A stretch of 64,000 bases of DNA, taken from NCBI RefSeq assembly GCF_030684215.1, contig NZ_JAUXOV010000024.1:1-64000 (forward strand), read 5' to 3'. This DNA is from Pseudotabrizicola sp. (GTDB lineage Bacteria > Pseudomonadota > Alphaproteobacteria > Rhodobacterales > Rhodobacteraceae). This document shows positions 7,772-17,375 of the stretch, piece by piece. The position numbers were made by a program, and so were the translations under genes. The notes beneath the pieces are model-generated. The model was not told the origin of the DNA, ran no database searches, and was given only the letters and a program-made list of their open reading frames with translations. Numbering within the stretch: the first letter of the stretch is position 1; each line of letters opens with the position of its first letter.

Positions 7772-8530
7772 TCACAGCTCATAAGGCCATGTTGCCTGCG
7801 AAAACACCCCACCATCGACCCAGATCGTCTGGCCCGTGATGAAACTTGCAGCCTCGGAACACAAAAACACCAAAGGCCCGGCAATATCTTCGGGCGTGCC
7901 AACCCGGCGCAGCGGCGTGACCTTTGACCATGTGCCCGCGTAGTCCCCCGCCTCGGCCGCAGTGCGTTCGGTGGCAATGGCCCCCGGTGCAATACAGTTG
8001 ACGCGAATACCATGCGGGCCAAGCTCCACCGCCGCCGATTTGGTGAATTGCTCAATCCCGCCTTTACTGGCCGTGTAGTCCACCAATTTCGGAAAGGCGA
8101 GCTTGTTGCAGCCCGACCCAAGGTTGACAATGCTGCCGCCCTTACCCGCTGCGACCATGGCGCGACCCGCCGCTTGGGTGTTCAGGAAGGTGCCGCGCAG
8201 GTTGGTGTGCATTACCGCATCCCACTGGTCGGCTCGCAGATCCAGCAGCCCGGCCCATGTCTGGATGCCCGCGTTGTTTACCAGCACATCGGGCGCGCCC
8301 CCGGCCCAATCCACAGCTTCGGCGTGCAAGCGGTGTACCGCCGCTTCATCGCCCGCATCGGCCTCCCATGCGCGGGCACGGCGGCCTGTGCTTTCCACCG
8401 CAGCCACCAGATCAGCCGACAGCGCTGCCGCGTTCAGATGGGTGAAACCCACATCATACCCGGCGTTGGCAAGGGCCATGACCAAGGCACGCCCGATGGC
8501 CGATGGTCCGGCAGTAACGATGGCAAACAT
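7772..8530 (-). CDS. Short-chain dehydrogenase/reductase (SDR)
   Basis: The 252-residue protein has the classical SDR order: a Rossmann nucleotide-binding loop near the N-terminus, the NNAG motif (VLVNNAGIQ), catalytic Ser in NLGSG, Tyr-x3-Lys in DYTASKGG, and the C-terminal ITGQTIWVDGG. It is close to glucose-1-dehydrogenase-like and 3-oxoacyl reductase-like SDRs; the substrate cannot be told. The cofactor loop reads TAGPSAIG, where the usual pattern is TGxxxGxG, so two of three glycines are alanine. It lies between the chelatase-like gene and the fds operon, all on the minus strand, but 72 bases from fdsD, so it may be a separate unit. Confidence 0.85.
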   Translation of the reverse strand: MFAIVTAGPSAIGRALVMALANAGYDVGFTHLNAAALSADLVAAVESTGRRARAWEADAGDEAAVHRLHAEAVDWAGGAPDVLVNNAGIQTWAGLLDLRADQWDAVMHTNLRGTFLNTQAAGRAMVAAGKGGSIVNLGSGCNKLAFPKLVDYTASKGGIEQFTKSAAVELGPHGIRVNCIAPGAIATERTAAEAGDYAGTWSKVTPLRRVGTPEDIAGPLVFLCSEAASFITGQTIWVDGGVFSQATWPYEL

Positions 8531-8602
8531 GGCTATCCCCCTCGGGTTGGTGCGCCATTAGTGACGCGCCAGACGCCTTGGGACAAGCCCCTGTGGCAAT
8601 GC

Positions 8603-8836
8603 TCAGGGTTTGGGGCGGCGGATCAGCGGCGCGGCGTCCAGCACCAAGGGCCGCAAGCCCGCGCCGCCCGCATCCAGCATCTCAAACAGCTGCCGACGCA
8701 TACGCGGTTCCCAGAAATCATTGATATGGCTGGACAAGCCTTCGATGCCTTCGGCATGGGGTTTGCTTTCCATGAACTTGGCAATCTGGTTCGCCATGAC
8801 GATCAATTTGTCATGCGGACGGGTTTCAAGCGACAT
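8603..8836 (-). CDS. fdsD: Formate dehydrogenase delta subunit
   Basis: This 77-residue protein is the last gene of the formate dehydrogenase operon. It contains KLIVMANQIAKFMES and FWEPRMRRQLFE, the conserved features of FdsD proteins. In R. capsulatus, FdsD is a small protein needed for active Mo-containing formate dehydrogenase. Its ATG lies inside the end of fdhD (11-base overlap), so the two are translationally coupled. Confidence 0.9.
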   Translation of the reverse strand: MSLETRPHDKLIVMANQIAKFMESKPHAEGIEGLSSHINDFWEPRMRRQLFEMLDAGGAGLRPLVLDAAPLIRRPKP

Positions 8837-9632
8837 GCGCCACCTCTTTCGGGTCAGTCAGGCGATGGGGATGGGTATAGCAATCAAAGCCATCAGGACG
8901 GGCATTGGCAATCAGCGTAAGGCCCGCCACATGGGCCATCTGCACAGCCGCAGCCGTCGGCGCAGATACCGCGATCAGCACCGAAAACCCGGCGGCACAG
9001 GCTTTTTGGACCAGATCAATCGACACTCGGCTTGTCAGAATCAACGCGGCGCTGTCAGCGGTCTGCGCCATCGCGCCCACGAGTTTATCAACCGCATTGT
9101 GCCGCCCGACATCTTCGCGTGACAGCGCAATACCGTTGGACGTCCAAAGTGCTGCGCAATGTGCGGCGCGTGTCATGTCATGCAGCGGTTGGTGCTTTGG
9201 CAAGTCTGCCACTGCTGCCATCACCTGTGCAGGCGTCATCCGCAGCGCACCCTGCACCTTTGGGGCCGCGCGCACCGCTTCTTCCAAAGACTCCAGCCCG
9301 CACAGACCGCAGCCCACCGGCCCTGCCATACTGCGCCGCCGCTGTGCCTGCCGCGCGGCCGCCCCAGCCTCCAGCCAGATTTGCAGGTCGATCCCCAGCG
9401 GAGTTTCCACCACGTCGATCCGCTCAATCTCCTCAGGCGCGGCGATGCCTTCGGCCCGCGTGAACCCGCGCGCGAAATCAGGCAGATCGGCGGGGGTGGC
9501 CATCATCACCGCATGGGTAGACCCGTTATAGGACAGCGCCACCGCCACTTCGGCGGGCAAACTCCGCTGACTTTCCCGGGCGACACCGCCCGAGAACGAC
9601 AAACGCGGAACAGGCGCGTGGCTTTCCATCAT
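8826..9632 (-). CDS. fdhD: Formate dehydrogenase accessory sulfurtransferase FdhD/FdsC
   Basis: The 268-residue chaperone supplies sulfur to the molybdenum cofactor before insertion into the alpha subunit. It contains the CxxC sulfur-transfer loop in GPVGCGLCGLESL, and the family motif ALSREDVGRHNAVDKL followed by LILTSRVSIDLVQKA. The start used is ATG 9632, overlapping the fdsA stop (ATGATGA); ATG 9629 is equally possible. The reading frame is open further upstream but that part is antisense-like shadow of fdsA. This gene is called fdsC in the R. capsulatus operon. Confidence 0.93.
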   Translation of the reverse strand: MMESHAPVPRLSFSGGVARESQRSLPAEVAVALSYNGSTHAVMMATPADLPDFARGFTRAEGIAAPEEIERIDVVETPLGIDLQIWLEAGAAARQAQRRRSMAGPVGCGLCGLESLEEAVRAAPKVQGALRMTPAQVMAAVADLPKHQPLHDMTRAAHCAALWTSNGIALSREDVGRHNAVDKLVGAMAQTADSAALILTSRVSIDLVQKACAAGFSVLIAVSAPTAAAVQMAHVAGLTLIANARPDGFDCYTHPHRLTDPKEVAHVA

Positions 9633-12523
9633 TCCGCCGCCGGAAGGATGCGCCGTGACTGCTCGGCTTGCGCGGCATAGTCTTCCTGCCACTCTGACGG
9701 GCCGTTTGACGGGCTGACCTGAACCGCCGTCACCTTGTATTCCGGGCAATTGGTCGCCCAATCGCTGAAATCGGTGGTGATGACATTGGCCTGCGTTTCC
9801 GGGTGGTGGAAGGTGGTGTAAACCACGCCCGGCGACACCTTGTCGGTGATCTCGGCGCGCAGGGTCGTCTCGCCCGAGCGTGAGGCCAGCCGAACCCAAG
9901 CCCCGTGATGGATGCCGCGCACCTCGGCATCATGGGGGTGTACCTCCAGCACGTCTTCGGCATGCCAGACTACATTCGCCGTGCGCCGCGTTTGTGCGCC
10001 GACGTTGTATTGCGACAGGATGCGCCCGGTGGTCAGAAGCAGCGGGAAGCGTGGGCCGGTCTTTTCATCCGTCGCCACATATTCGGTGCGGATAAACCGC
10101 CCCTTGCCGCGCACGAACCCATCGACATGCATCAGCGGTGTGCCTTCGGGGTTGGCCTCATTGCAGGGCCATTGCACCGAGCCGAGCGTTTCCAGCCGCT
10201 CATAGCTGACGCCGGCAAAGCTGGGCGTGGTCAGCGCGATTTCGTCCATGATCTGGCTTGGGTGCGTATAGCCCCAGCCTGCGCCCCCGGTCTTGCCAAG
10301 CATGGCATTGGCGAACAACTGGGTTACTTCCCAGTCGGCATAGCCCTGTTTCGGGGCCATCACCTTGCGCACGCGGTTGATCCGGCGCTCGGCATTCGTA
10401 AAAGTGCCGTCCTTTTCCAGAAAGCTGGAGCCGGGAAAGAACACATGCGCGTAGTTGGCGGTTTCATTCAGGAACAGGTCGTGGACGATCACGCATTCCA
10501 TCGCCGCCAGACCCGCCGCCACATGCTTGGTGTCCGGGTCCGATTGCAGGATGTCTTCGCCTTGGCAGTAAAGCCCCTTGAACGTGCCCTCTACTGCGGC
10601 GTCCAGCATGTTCGGGATGCGCAGGCCGGGTTCGTTGTCGATGCTCACCCCCCAGACCCGTTCAAACACCGCGCGGGCATCGTCGTTCTTCACATGGCGA
10701 TAGCCCGGCAATTCATGCGGGAACGACCCCATGTCGCACGACCCCTGCACGTTGTTCTGTCCGCGCAAAGGGTTCACCCCCACACCAGGTCGCCCGATAT
10801 TGCCGGTCAGCATGGCAAGGTTGGCAATGCCGATCACCGTGGTGGAGCCTTGGGAATGTTCCGTCACCCCCAGCCCATAGTAAATCGCACCATTGCCACC
10901 CTTGGCAAACAGCCGCGCTGCCGCCCGCACGTCCGCTGCGGGCACCTTCGTCAGCAACTCCACCGCTTCGGGCGCGTGATGCGGGGCTGCGATGAATTCG
11001 GCGTAGTCCTGAAACGCATCCCAGTCACAACGCTCGCGGATAAACGCCTCATCCATCAGGCCTTCGGTCACGATAACATGCGCCATCGCGCTGATCACGG
11101 CAACATTGGTGCCCGGCGTCAGCGCAAGGTGATGGTCGGCCTTGTAATGAGGGCCCTCTACCATCTCGGTGCGGCGTGGGTCGATCACGATCAGCTTGGC
11201 CCCCTGCCGCAGCCGTTTCGTCAAGCGGCTGGCAAAGACCGGGTGGCCGTTGACCGGGTTTGCGCCGATCACGATCACAACGTCAGTTTCTTCAACCGAA
11301 TCAAAATCCTGCGTGCCCGCACTGGTGCCGAATGTCTGCCCCAAGCCATAGCCCGTGGGCGAATGGCACACCCGCGCGCAGGTGTCGGTGTTGTTGTTCA
11401 TGAACACCGCGCGGGTCAGCTTTTGCACAAGATAGGCTTCTTCATTCGTGCAGCGGCTCGATGTGATCACCCCCACCGACTGCTGGCCATACTTTGCCTG
11501 AATGCCGCGCATCCGGTCGGCGGCAAAGTCCATCGCCTCGGCCCATGACACTTCGCGCCACGGGTCGATGATCGCATCACGGATCATTGGCGACAGGATG
11601 CGGTCTTTGTGCGTGGCATAGCCATAGGCAAAGCGCCCCTTCACACAGGAATGGCCCCGGTTCGCCTTGCCGTGCTTATACGGCACCATGCGCACCAATT
11701 CATCGCCGCGCATCTCGGCCTTGAAGCTGCACCCTACACCGCAATACGCACAGGTGGTGATGACTGATCGTTCCGGCGTGCCGATGTCGATGATCGAGTT
11801 TTCCTGCAAGGTCGCGGTCGGGCAGGCCTGCACACACGCACCGCAGGATACGCAATCGCTGGTCAGCGCGGTGTCGGTCTTGGCCCCGAACGACACCCGG
11901 CTGTCAAAGCCACGGCCTTGAATCGTCAGCGCAAAGGTGCCCTGCACTTCCTCACACGCCCTCACACAGCGGCTGCACACGATGCATTTGGCGGGGTCAT
12001 AAGTGAAATACGGGTTGGAATCGTCCTTTGGCACCCATTGCGGGTTAGCCTCACCGCTGGTGTTCTTGGCCTTGAAGTGGGTTTCCACGGCCTCATAGCG
12101 CACATCACGCAGACCCACCGCACCCGCCATGTCCTGCAATTCGCAATCGCCATTTGCGCTGCATGTCAGGCAATCCAGCGGGTGGTCGCTTATGTACAAC
12201 TCCATCACCCCACGCCGCAGCTTTTTCAGCCGGGTGTTCTGGGTGGAAACCTTGAGTCCCGCCGCAACCGGCGTGGTGCAACTGGCTGGCGTACCATTGC
12301 GCCCCTCGATCTCGACCAGACACAACCGGCACGAACCGAAAGCCTCCACGCTGTCGGTTGCGCACAGCTTTGGCACCGAGATACCCGCCTCTGCCGCCGC
12401 CCGCATGATCGACGTGCCTTCCGGCACCGTCACATCAAAGCCGTCAATCGTCAGCGTGACCATGGTCTTCGACTTCGCCGCTGGCGTGCCGAAATCGCGG
12501 TCCGGGATGATGAAATCTTTCAT
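9629..12523 (-). CDS. fdsA: NAD-dependent formate dehydrogenase alpha subunit (Mo, Fe-S)
   Basis: The 964-residue catalytic subunit oxidises formate to CO2 at a bis-MGD molybdenum site. From the N-terminus come a [2Fe-2S] domain (Cys54, 65, 68, 82), a His-Cys3 [4Fe-4S] site (His114, Cys118, 121, 127), two ferredoxin-like [4Fe-4S] sites (Cys180/183/186/190 and 224/227/230/234), and a further [4Fe-4S] (Cys258, 261, 265, 293). The Mo-bisMGD domain follows, with Mo ligand Cys386 and His387 in ARVCHSPT, the same numbering as I recall for R. capsulatus FdsA. The C-terminal dinucleotide-binding domain completes the protein. It starts by 4-base overlap with fdsB. Confidence 0.97.
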   Translation of the reverse strand: MKDFIIPDRDFGTPAAKSKTMVTLTIDGFDVTVPEGTSIMRAAAEAGISVPKLCATDSVEAFGSCRLCLVEIEGRNGTPASCTTPVAAGLKVSTQNTRLKKLRRGVMELYISDHPLDCLTCSANGDCELQDMAGAVGLRDVRYEAVETHFKAKNTSGEANPQWVPKDDSNPYFTYDPAKCIVCSRCVRACEEVQGTFALTIQGRGFDSRVSFGAKTDTALTSDCVSCGACVQACPTATLQENSIIDIGTPERSVITTCAYCGVGCSFKAEMRGDELVRMVPYKHGKANRGHSCVKGRFAYGYATHKDRILSPMIRDAIIDPWREVSWAEAMDFAADRMRGIQAKYGQQSVGVITSSRCTNEEAYLVQKLTRAVFMNNNTDTCARVCHSPTGYGLGQTFGTSAGTQDFDSVEETDVVIVIGANPVNGHPVFASRLTKRLRQGAKLIVIDPRRTEMVEGPHYKADHHLALTPGTNVAVISAMAHVIVTEGLMDEAFIRERCDWDAFQDYAEFIAAPHHAPEAVELLTKVPAADVRAAARLFAKGGNGAIYYGLGVTEHSQGSTTVIGIANLAMLTGNIGRPGVGVNPLRGQNNVQGSCDMGSFPHELPGYRHVKNDDARAVFERVWGVSIDNEPGLRIPNMLDAAVEGTFKGLYCQGEDILQSDPDTKHVAAGLAAMECVIVHDLFLNETANYAHVFFPGSSFLEKDGTFTNAERRINRVRKVMAPKQGYADWEVTQLFANAMLGKTGGAGWGYTHPSQIMDEIALTTPSFAGVSYERLETLGSVQWPCNEANPEGTPLMHVDGFVRGKGRFIRTEYVATDEKTGPRFPLLLTTGRILSQYNVGAQTRRTANVVWHAEDVLEVHPHDAEVRGIHHGAWVRLASRSGETTLRAEITDKVSPGVVYTTFHHPETQANVITTDFSDWATNCPEYKVTAVQVSPSNGPSEWQEDYAAQAEQSRRILPAAE

Positions 12524-14037
12524 TCGGCAGCCTCTTTTACGCGGGCGAAGTCATCTGGAAAATGGGTCAGCGCCGACAACACCGGATAAGGCGTAAAGCC
12601 CCCCAGCGCGCACAAAGACCCGGCTTTCATCGTGTCACACAGATCATGCAGCAGCGGGATGGCCGACGCGTCGCCGCGCGCGATCCGGTCAATCGTCTCG
12701 GCCCCGCGCACCGCGCCGATCCGGCATGGAGTGCATTTGCCGCAAGACTCGATGGCACAAAATTCCATGGCAAACCGCGCCTGCGCCAGCATATCGGCGG
12801 ACTCGTCGAACACCACGATTCCGGCATGGCCAATCAGCCCGCCCTGCCCTGCATATTCCTCATACCCGAACGGGACATCGAACAGCATGCGGGGGAAATA
12901 GGCGCCCAACGGCCCGCCCACCTGCACCGCCTTGACCGGCCGCCCGGTCGCAGTGCCGCCCGCCAGATCGTCCACAATCTCGCCCAAGGACATGCCAAAG
13001 GCAGCTTCGAATAACCCGCCCCGCGCCACATTGCCCGCGATCTGCAACGGGATGGTCCCGCGCGACCGCCCGATGCCATGCGCCGCATAAGCCGCCGCCC
13101 CGCGTTCAAAAATCACCGGAATGGTCGCCAACGAGATCACGTTGTTCACCACCGTCGGCTTGCCCATGAAGCCTTCAAGCGCGGGCAATGGCGGCTTGGC
13201 CCGCACCACGCCGCGCTTGCCCTCAAGGCTGTTGAGCAGGCTGGTTTCCTCGCCGCAGACATAGGCCCCGGCACCAACGCGTATTTCCATGTCAAACGCG
13301 ATGCCAGACCCCATGACCGACGCACCCAGCATCCCCGCAGCCCGTGCCGCCAGAACTGCCAGGTTCATCACCGCAATCGCATCGGGGTACTCGCTTCGCA
13401 GATAGACAAAACCGTGTGTCGCGCCCACTGTGATCCCGGCAATCACCATTCCTTCGATCAAGGACAGTGGGTCGCCCTCCATGATCATCCGGTCGGCAAA
13501 GGTGCCGCTGTCGCCTTCATCGGCGTTGCAGACGATATACTTGCGGTCGGCCACAGCCCCCGCCACCGTGCGCCACTTGATCCCCGTGGGAAAACCGGCG
13601 CCGCCCCGCCCGCGCAGCCCCGATGCGGTGACTTCGGCCAGCCGCTCCTCGACGCTCATGGCCAGCGCACGGGCAAGCCCGGCAAAACCGCCATGCGCCC
13701 GGTAATCTTCCACCGAAAGCGGGTCAATCACCCCGCAGCGCGCGAATGTCAGCCGGGTCTGCGCCTTCATCCAAGGCAAGTCCTCAACCAGACCAATCGC
13801 CAGCGGCCCGCCATCAAACACCTGTGCCACCGATGCCGCTTCCATCGGCCCAAACCCCATGCGGCCCGCGGGCGTCTCCACCTCGACCAACGGCTCAAGC
13901 CAGACCATCCCCCGGCTGCCATTGCGCACCACGTCCAGCGCAACACCGCGCCGCATCGCCTCGGCCTGCAACGCTGCCACCACCTCATCCGCCCCCAAAG
14001 CGCGGGCGGCGGCATCCAAAGGCACATAAACCTTCAT
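12520..14037 (-). CDS. fdsB: Formate dehydrogenase beta subunit (NADH/FMN)
   Basis: The 505-residue subunit passes electrons from the alpha subunit to NAD+ via FMN. It resembles complex I NuoF: an N-terminal thioredoxin-like region, the glycine-rich FMN/NADH loops (GLRGRGGAGFPTGIKW; NADEGDSGTFADR; GAGAYVCGEETSLLNSLEGKRG), and a C-terminal [4Fe-4S] site ESCGKCTPCRIGA plus a distal Cys. The frame is open to 14142, but ATG 14037 overlaps the fdsG stop (ATGA) and begins at the conserved N-terminus. Order fdsG-fdsB-fdsA-fdhD-fdsD is the standard operon. Confidence 0.96.
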   Translation of the reverse strand: MKVYVPLDAAARALGADEVVAALQAEAMRRGVALDVVRNGSRGMVWLEPLVEVETPAGRMGFGPMEAASVAQVFDGGPLAIGLVEDLPWMKAQTRLTFARCGVIDPLSVEDYRAHGGFAGLARALAMSVEERLAEVTASGLRGRGGAGFPTGIKWRTVAGAVADRKYIVCNADEGDSGTFADRMIMEGDPLSLIEGMVIAGITVGATHGFVYLRSEYPDAIAVMNLAVLAARAAGMLGASVMGSGIAFDMEIRVGAGAYVCGEETSLLNSLEGKRGVVRAKPPLPALEGFMGKPTVVNNVISLATIPVIFERGAAAYAAHGIGRSRGTIPLQIAGNVARGGLFEAAFGMSLGEIVDDLAGGTATGRPVKAVQVGGPLGAYFPRMLFDVPFGYEEYAGQGGLIGHAGIVVFDESADMLAQARFAMEFCAIESCGKCTPCRIGAVRGAETIDRIARGDASAIPLLHDLCDTMKAGSLCALGGFTPYPVLSALTHFPDDFARVKEAAE

Positions 14038-14504
14038 GCGCCCACCTTTGCCAAATGAGCGGCAACCTTTGCCGCATCCACGCGGCCAATCAGCCGCCCA
14101 TTGACCTGCGCCGCGGGCGCACAGGCACACAGGCCCAGACAAAACACCGGCTCCAGTGTCACCGCGCCATCAGCGCCGGTCTCGTGCCAGCCAAGGCCAA
14201 GCTGCGCCTGAACCTCAGCCGCCACGGCATCACCGCCCATTGCCTGACAGGCTTCTGCCCGGCACAAACGCACCACCTGCTGCCCGGCAGGGGCGTCACG
14301 GAAATCGTGATAAAAAGAGATAACCCCATGCAACTCGGCCCGGGTCACGCCAACACCTTGCGCAATGACCGGCAATGCCGCCTGCGGCACATGACCAAAT
14401 TCGGCCTGCACCGCATGCAAAATCGGCAACAGCGCGCCTTCAACACCTTGGTGCGCCTGCACAATCTCTGTCACGCGCACAGACAGGCCCGTCTCATCCA
14501 GCAT
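14034..14504 (-). CDS. fdsG: Formate dehydrogenase gamma subunit (2Fe-2S)
   Basis: The 156-residue NuoE-like subunit carries a [2Fe-2S] cluster bound by CRAEAC and CLGLC. Residues 20-75 form the helical N-terminal domain (LLPILHAVQAEFGHVP, GVISFYHDF). It is the first gene of the operon. Upstream, on its coding strand, lies a LysR-type dyad (14582-14598) and then the end of a LysR regulator gene 92 bases away, so the operon probably starts in this gap. Confidence 0.95.
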   Translation of the reverse strand: MLDETGLSVRVTEIVQAHQGVEGALLPILHAVQAEFGHVPQAALPVIAQGVGVTRAELHGVISFYHDFRDAPAGQQVVRLCRAEACQAMGGDAVAAEVQAQLGLGWHETGADGAVTLEPVFCLGLCACAPAAQVNGRLIGRVDAAKVAAHLAKVGA

Positions 14505-14581
14505 GGCATTCCCCGTGGCTTTGCTTCAGCCACTAGATTACCCAGAACAACAGGCAATTCAATATCAACTTCCCGTCAAAC

Positions 14582-14598
14582 GATAGGACAAAACTATC
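14582..14598. promoter_or_regulatory. LysR-type dyad GATAG-N7-CTATC upstream of fdsG
   Basis: A perfect inverted repeat GATAG-N7-CTATC spans 14582-14598, about 80 bases upstream of the fdsG start and touching the stop codon of the LysR gene. It contains the T-N11-A signature of LysR-type operators and matches the ATAG-N7-CTAT half-site form known for OxyR-like members. TTGACG lies just downstream on the minus strand at 14575-14570 and could be a -35 element. Binding by the adjacent regulator is inferred. Confidence 0.55.
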
Positions 14599-15478
14599 AT
14601 ACCGAAAGACGACGTGCTTCCTCCATCAGCGCGACGATCAATGGTGTCGGCGGATCACGCCGCGCCGCGATCAACCCGACCAGATGCTCTGCCTCCGGCT
14701 CTATGATCGGCACCGCACGCACAGCACCGGACATCGCAAAAAGATCGGCCAATGCCTTGGGCAGAATTGAAACCCATTGCCCCGACACCACATGTGCCAT
14801 CAGCGCGATGGTCGAATTGGCCTCCACCGCCGGCTCCGCCCTTACGCCCGCCTCGGCCAGGTGCTGGTTCACAATCCGCCGGTTCTGCATATCCCCGGTC
14901 AACAGGCACAGCGGCAAACCGGAAAGTTCAGCCCATCGCACCTGCGACCGGTCAGCCATCGCAGTCCCCGGCGCACAGACAAGCCGGTAGAACTCGGCGT
15001 AGAGCGGCAAGCTCAGCACCCGCCCCAGCGGCTCATTGTCCAGATAGGTAATCCCCGCATCCAGATCCAGCCGCTCGATTCCGGTCAGAATCTCTGCACT
15101 GGTGCGCGACAAAATGGTGACTGACACGTTCGGATGGCGCCGGGTCAAAGGTGTGGTCAGCTGGGCCACCATCGGCAATGCTGTGGGAATGACCCCAATC
15201 CGCAGGTTCCCCGCCAAACCCTTCTTCACCGACCGCATCTCATCGCGCAAGCCCCGCGCCTCGGCCACAATTCCCTGAGCCCGATCCAACACCCGCTGCC
15301 CCTCGGGCGTCAACCCCTGAAACCGCGAGCCGCGAAACACCAGTTGCACCCCCAGATGCTCCTCCAGCTGCTTGATCGCTGCTGAAAGCGACGGCTGGGT
15401 CACGCCACACATCTCCGCCGCACGCCCGAAATGCCGCGCCCGCGCCAAAGCAATGAACATCTCCAGCTTGTCAATCAT
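14597..15478 (-). CDS. LysR-type transcriptional regulator, probable fds regulator
   Basis: The 293-residue protein has an N-terminal winged helix (residues 1-60, HFGRAAEMCGVTQPSLSAAIKQLE) and a two-lobed effector domain. It lies upstream of fdsG in the same direction with 92 bases between. LysR-type FdsR proteins control fds operons in other bacteria, and a LysR-type dyad lies directly downstream of this gene, so control of formate dehydrogenase is likely. The N-terminal domain looks OxyR-like, but the redox Cys pair is not evident: only C24 and two later Cys are seen. The effector is unknown. Confidence 0.88.
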   Translation of the reverse strand: MIDKLEMFIALARARHFGRAAEMCGVTQPSLSAAIKQLEEHLGVQLVFRGSRFQGLTPEGQRVLDRAQGIVAEARGLRDEMRSVKKGLAGNLRIGVIPTALPMVAQLTTPLTRRHPNVSVTILSRTSAEILTGIERLDLDAGITYLDNEPLGRVLSLPLYAEFYRLVCAPGTAMADRSQVRWAELSGLPLCLLTGDMQNRRIVNQHLAEAGVRAEPAVEANSTIALMAHVVSGQWVSILPKALADLFAMSGAVRAVPIIEPEAEHLVGLIAARRDPPTPLIVALMEEARRLSV

Positions 15479-15490
15479 GCGCAGGCCCTC

Positions 15491-15514
15491 GGCTTGCTGC
15501 TTGCGAAATACTCC
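15491..15514 (-). repeat. Half copy of dispersed GAGTATTT palindromic repeat
   Basis: Read on the minus strand this begins GGAGTATTTCGCAAGCAGCA. It matches one arm of the inverted repeat at 45409-45459. It lies between ade and the LysR gene, next to GC-rich hairpin sequence (CGAGCCCCC/GGGGGGC, about 15570-15592) that may help end ade transcription. The second arm is absent here. Confidence 0.6.
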
Positions 15515-15611
15515 CGCCGGAGGCCCCGGCCAGCCTCAGGCACACCGCGGGACGAACAGGCGCGGCCGAGCGGGGGCTCGATGCCCCCCGAGGCCGCTCC
15601 GGCCCGACAGG

Positions 15612-17324
15612 TCACGGTATCACCTCGAACCGGTCCACATCCACCATCCCCATATCCGTGATCTTCAGATGCGGAATGACCGGCAGACACAGGAATGCCA
15701 GCTGCAGGAACGGCTCTTCAAGCTCTACCCCCAATCCCTTTGCCGCCGCGCGCAAACCGATCAATGCATCGCGCACCGCCTCAAACGGCTCAAGACTCAT
15801 CAGCCCCGCCACCGGCAGAGCCAGTTCCGCCAGCACCTGACCGCCCTCGACCACCACAAACCCACCCTCGATCTCGCCCAGCCGGTTGGCCGCCAGCGCC
15901 ATATCCGTGTAATCGGCCCCCACCACAGCGATGTTGTGATGGTCATGGCACACGGTTGACGCAATCGCCCCCCGCTTCAAGCCAAAGCCCTTCACAAAGC
16001 CGGTGGCCATATTGCCATTCACCCCATGCCGCTCGATCACGGCAATCTTGACCAGATCCCGGTCTATATCCGGGCGCTTGTCGCCGTCTTCAGGCGCGAT
16101 CCCGAACGTCAGATGCTCGGTGATGATCTTGCCGGGCAGAATGCCAATCACCGGCGTCTCGACCCGGTTTCCGCCTGTGCGGAAATCAGCAGGCGCAACC
16201 TGACGCGCCTTGACCGAGGCGCGCGCCACCGGCGCGACGGTGGCGCGCGCCGCAAAAGCCGCCGGATCGGCCACCACCCCCCCGGCCAGCACCAGCGATG
16301 CGTGGCAGCCTTCTAGCGTATCAATCACTGCGATATCCGCGCGCTTTCCCGGCGCGATCAATCCGCGATCCTTCAGACCGAAGGCTTCTGCCGCCGACAG
16401 CGACGCCGCGCGGTACACCGCCAGCGGTGGGCAGCCCAAACCGATCAGCGTGCGGATCATATAATCCAGATGGCCATGCTCGGCGATGTCCAGCGGGTTG
16501 CGGTCGTCGGTACAAAGGCACAGATAGGGTGCGTGACGTTCAGTCAGCAAGGGCGCCAGCGCGTGCAGGTCCTTTGAAACTGACCCCTCACGGATCAAAA
16601 CCCGCATCCCTTTGCGCAGTTTTTCCAAGCCTTCTTCAGCGGTCGTCGCCTCATGTTCGGTCCGTATCCCTGCGCTGATGTATCCGTTCAGGTCATGCCC
16701 GCGCAAAAGCGGCGCATGGCCGTCAATATGTCGCCCCTGCCAAGCCTCCAGCTTTGCAATGCAGCCCGCGTCCTGCATCAGAACGCCGGGGAAGTTCATG
16801 AATTCAGCAAGTCCGATCCCGCGTGGGTGGTCGATCAGTGGCAACAGATCCGCCGCCTCCAGCCGGGCACCAGCGGTTTCCATATGGGTCGATGGCACAC
16901 AAGATGACAGTTGCACCCGAATATCCATCAGGCAGTGCAAAGACGCCTCAAGGAAATACGCGATGCCCTTGATCCCGCAGACATTTGCAATCTCATGTGG
17001 ATCACAGATCGCCGTTGTCACACCGCGCGGGGCAACGCAGCGGTCAAATTCAAACGGGGTGACCAGGGACGACTCGATATGCAAATGCGTGTCGATGAAC
17101 CCCGGCACCAGTATTCTGCCCGACACATCAATCTCTCGCCGCCCGGTGTAATCTCCGAACACACCCACAATGGTATCGCCGCAGATGGCCACATCCGACC
17201 GCACCAATTCCCCGGTGATCAGGTCAAACACCTGTCCACCTTTGAGAACCAGATCGGCAGGCTCGCCCCCCCGTCCTTGGGCAATACGGGCGGCGAGCGG
17301 GGCTTTGGGGGCGATGTGTGGCAT
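15612..17324 (-). CDS. ade: Adenine deaminase
   Basis: The 570-residue amidohydrolase converts adenine to hypoxanthine and ammonia for purine salvage or use as nitrogen source. It shows the metal-binding motif in [11 protein letters not shown], the adenine deaminase signature [26 protein letters not shown], and the C-terminal [12 protein letters not shown] domain. Length fits the bacterial Ade family. ATG 17324 is the start: AAAGGAG lies 6 bases upstream. Its neighbour on the other strand is an EamA transporter, and a perfect palindrome sits between the two. Confidence 0.95.
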   Translation of the reverse strand: MPHIAPKAPLAARIAQGRGGEPADLVLKGGQVFDLITGELVRSDVAICGDTIVGVFGDYTGRREIDVSGRILVPGFIDTHLHIESSLVTPFEFDRCVAPRGVTTAICDPHEIANVCGIKGIAYFLEASLHCLMDIRVQLSSCVPSTHMETAGARLEAADLLPLIDHPRGIGLAEFMNFPGVLMQDAGCIAKLEAWQGRHIDGHAPLLRGHDLNGYISAGIRTEHEATTAEEGLEKLRKGMRVLIREGSVSKDLHALAPLLTERHAPYLCLCTDDRNPLDIAEHGHLDYMIRTLIGLGCPPLAVYRAASLSAAEAFGLKDRGLIAPGKRADIAVIDTLEGCHASLVLAGGVVADPAAFAARATVAPVARASVKARQVAPADFRTGGNRVETPVIGILPGKIITEHLTFGIAPEDGDKRPDIDRDLVKIAVIERHGVNGNMATGFVKGFGLKRGAIASTVCHDHHNIAVVGADYTDMALAANRLGEIEGGFVVVEGGQVLAELALPVAGLMSLEPFEAVRDALIGLRAAAKGLGVELEEPFLQLAFLCLPVIPHLKITDMGMVDVDRFEVIP

Positions 17325-17375
17325 GGGCGACTCCTTTCGTGCCAGCAAAGCAGAGCCGGGCGGAACAGGAAAGCC

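Noticed and set aside
9905-11548. 547-codon open frame on the plus strand
   Set aside because: It is antisense to fdsA along its length, and its protein is His/Arg/Pro-rich without motifs. High GC makes such long shadow frames common.
13078-14058. 326-codon open frame on the plus strand
   Set aside because: It is antisense to fdsB and has no recognisable domain.
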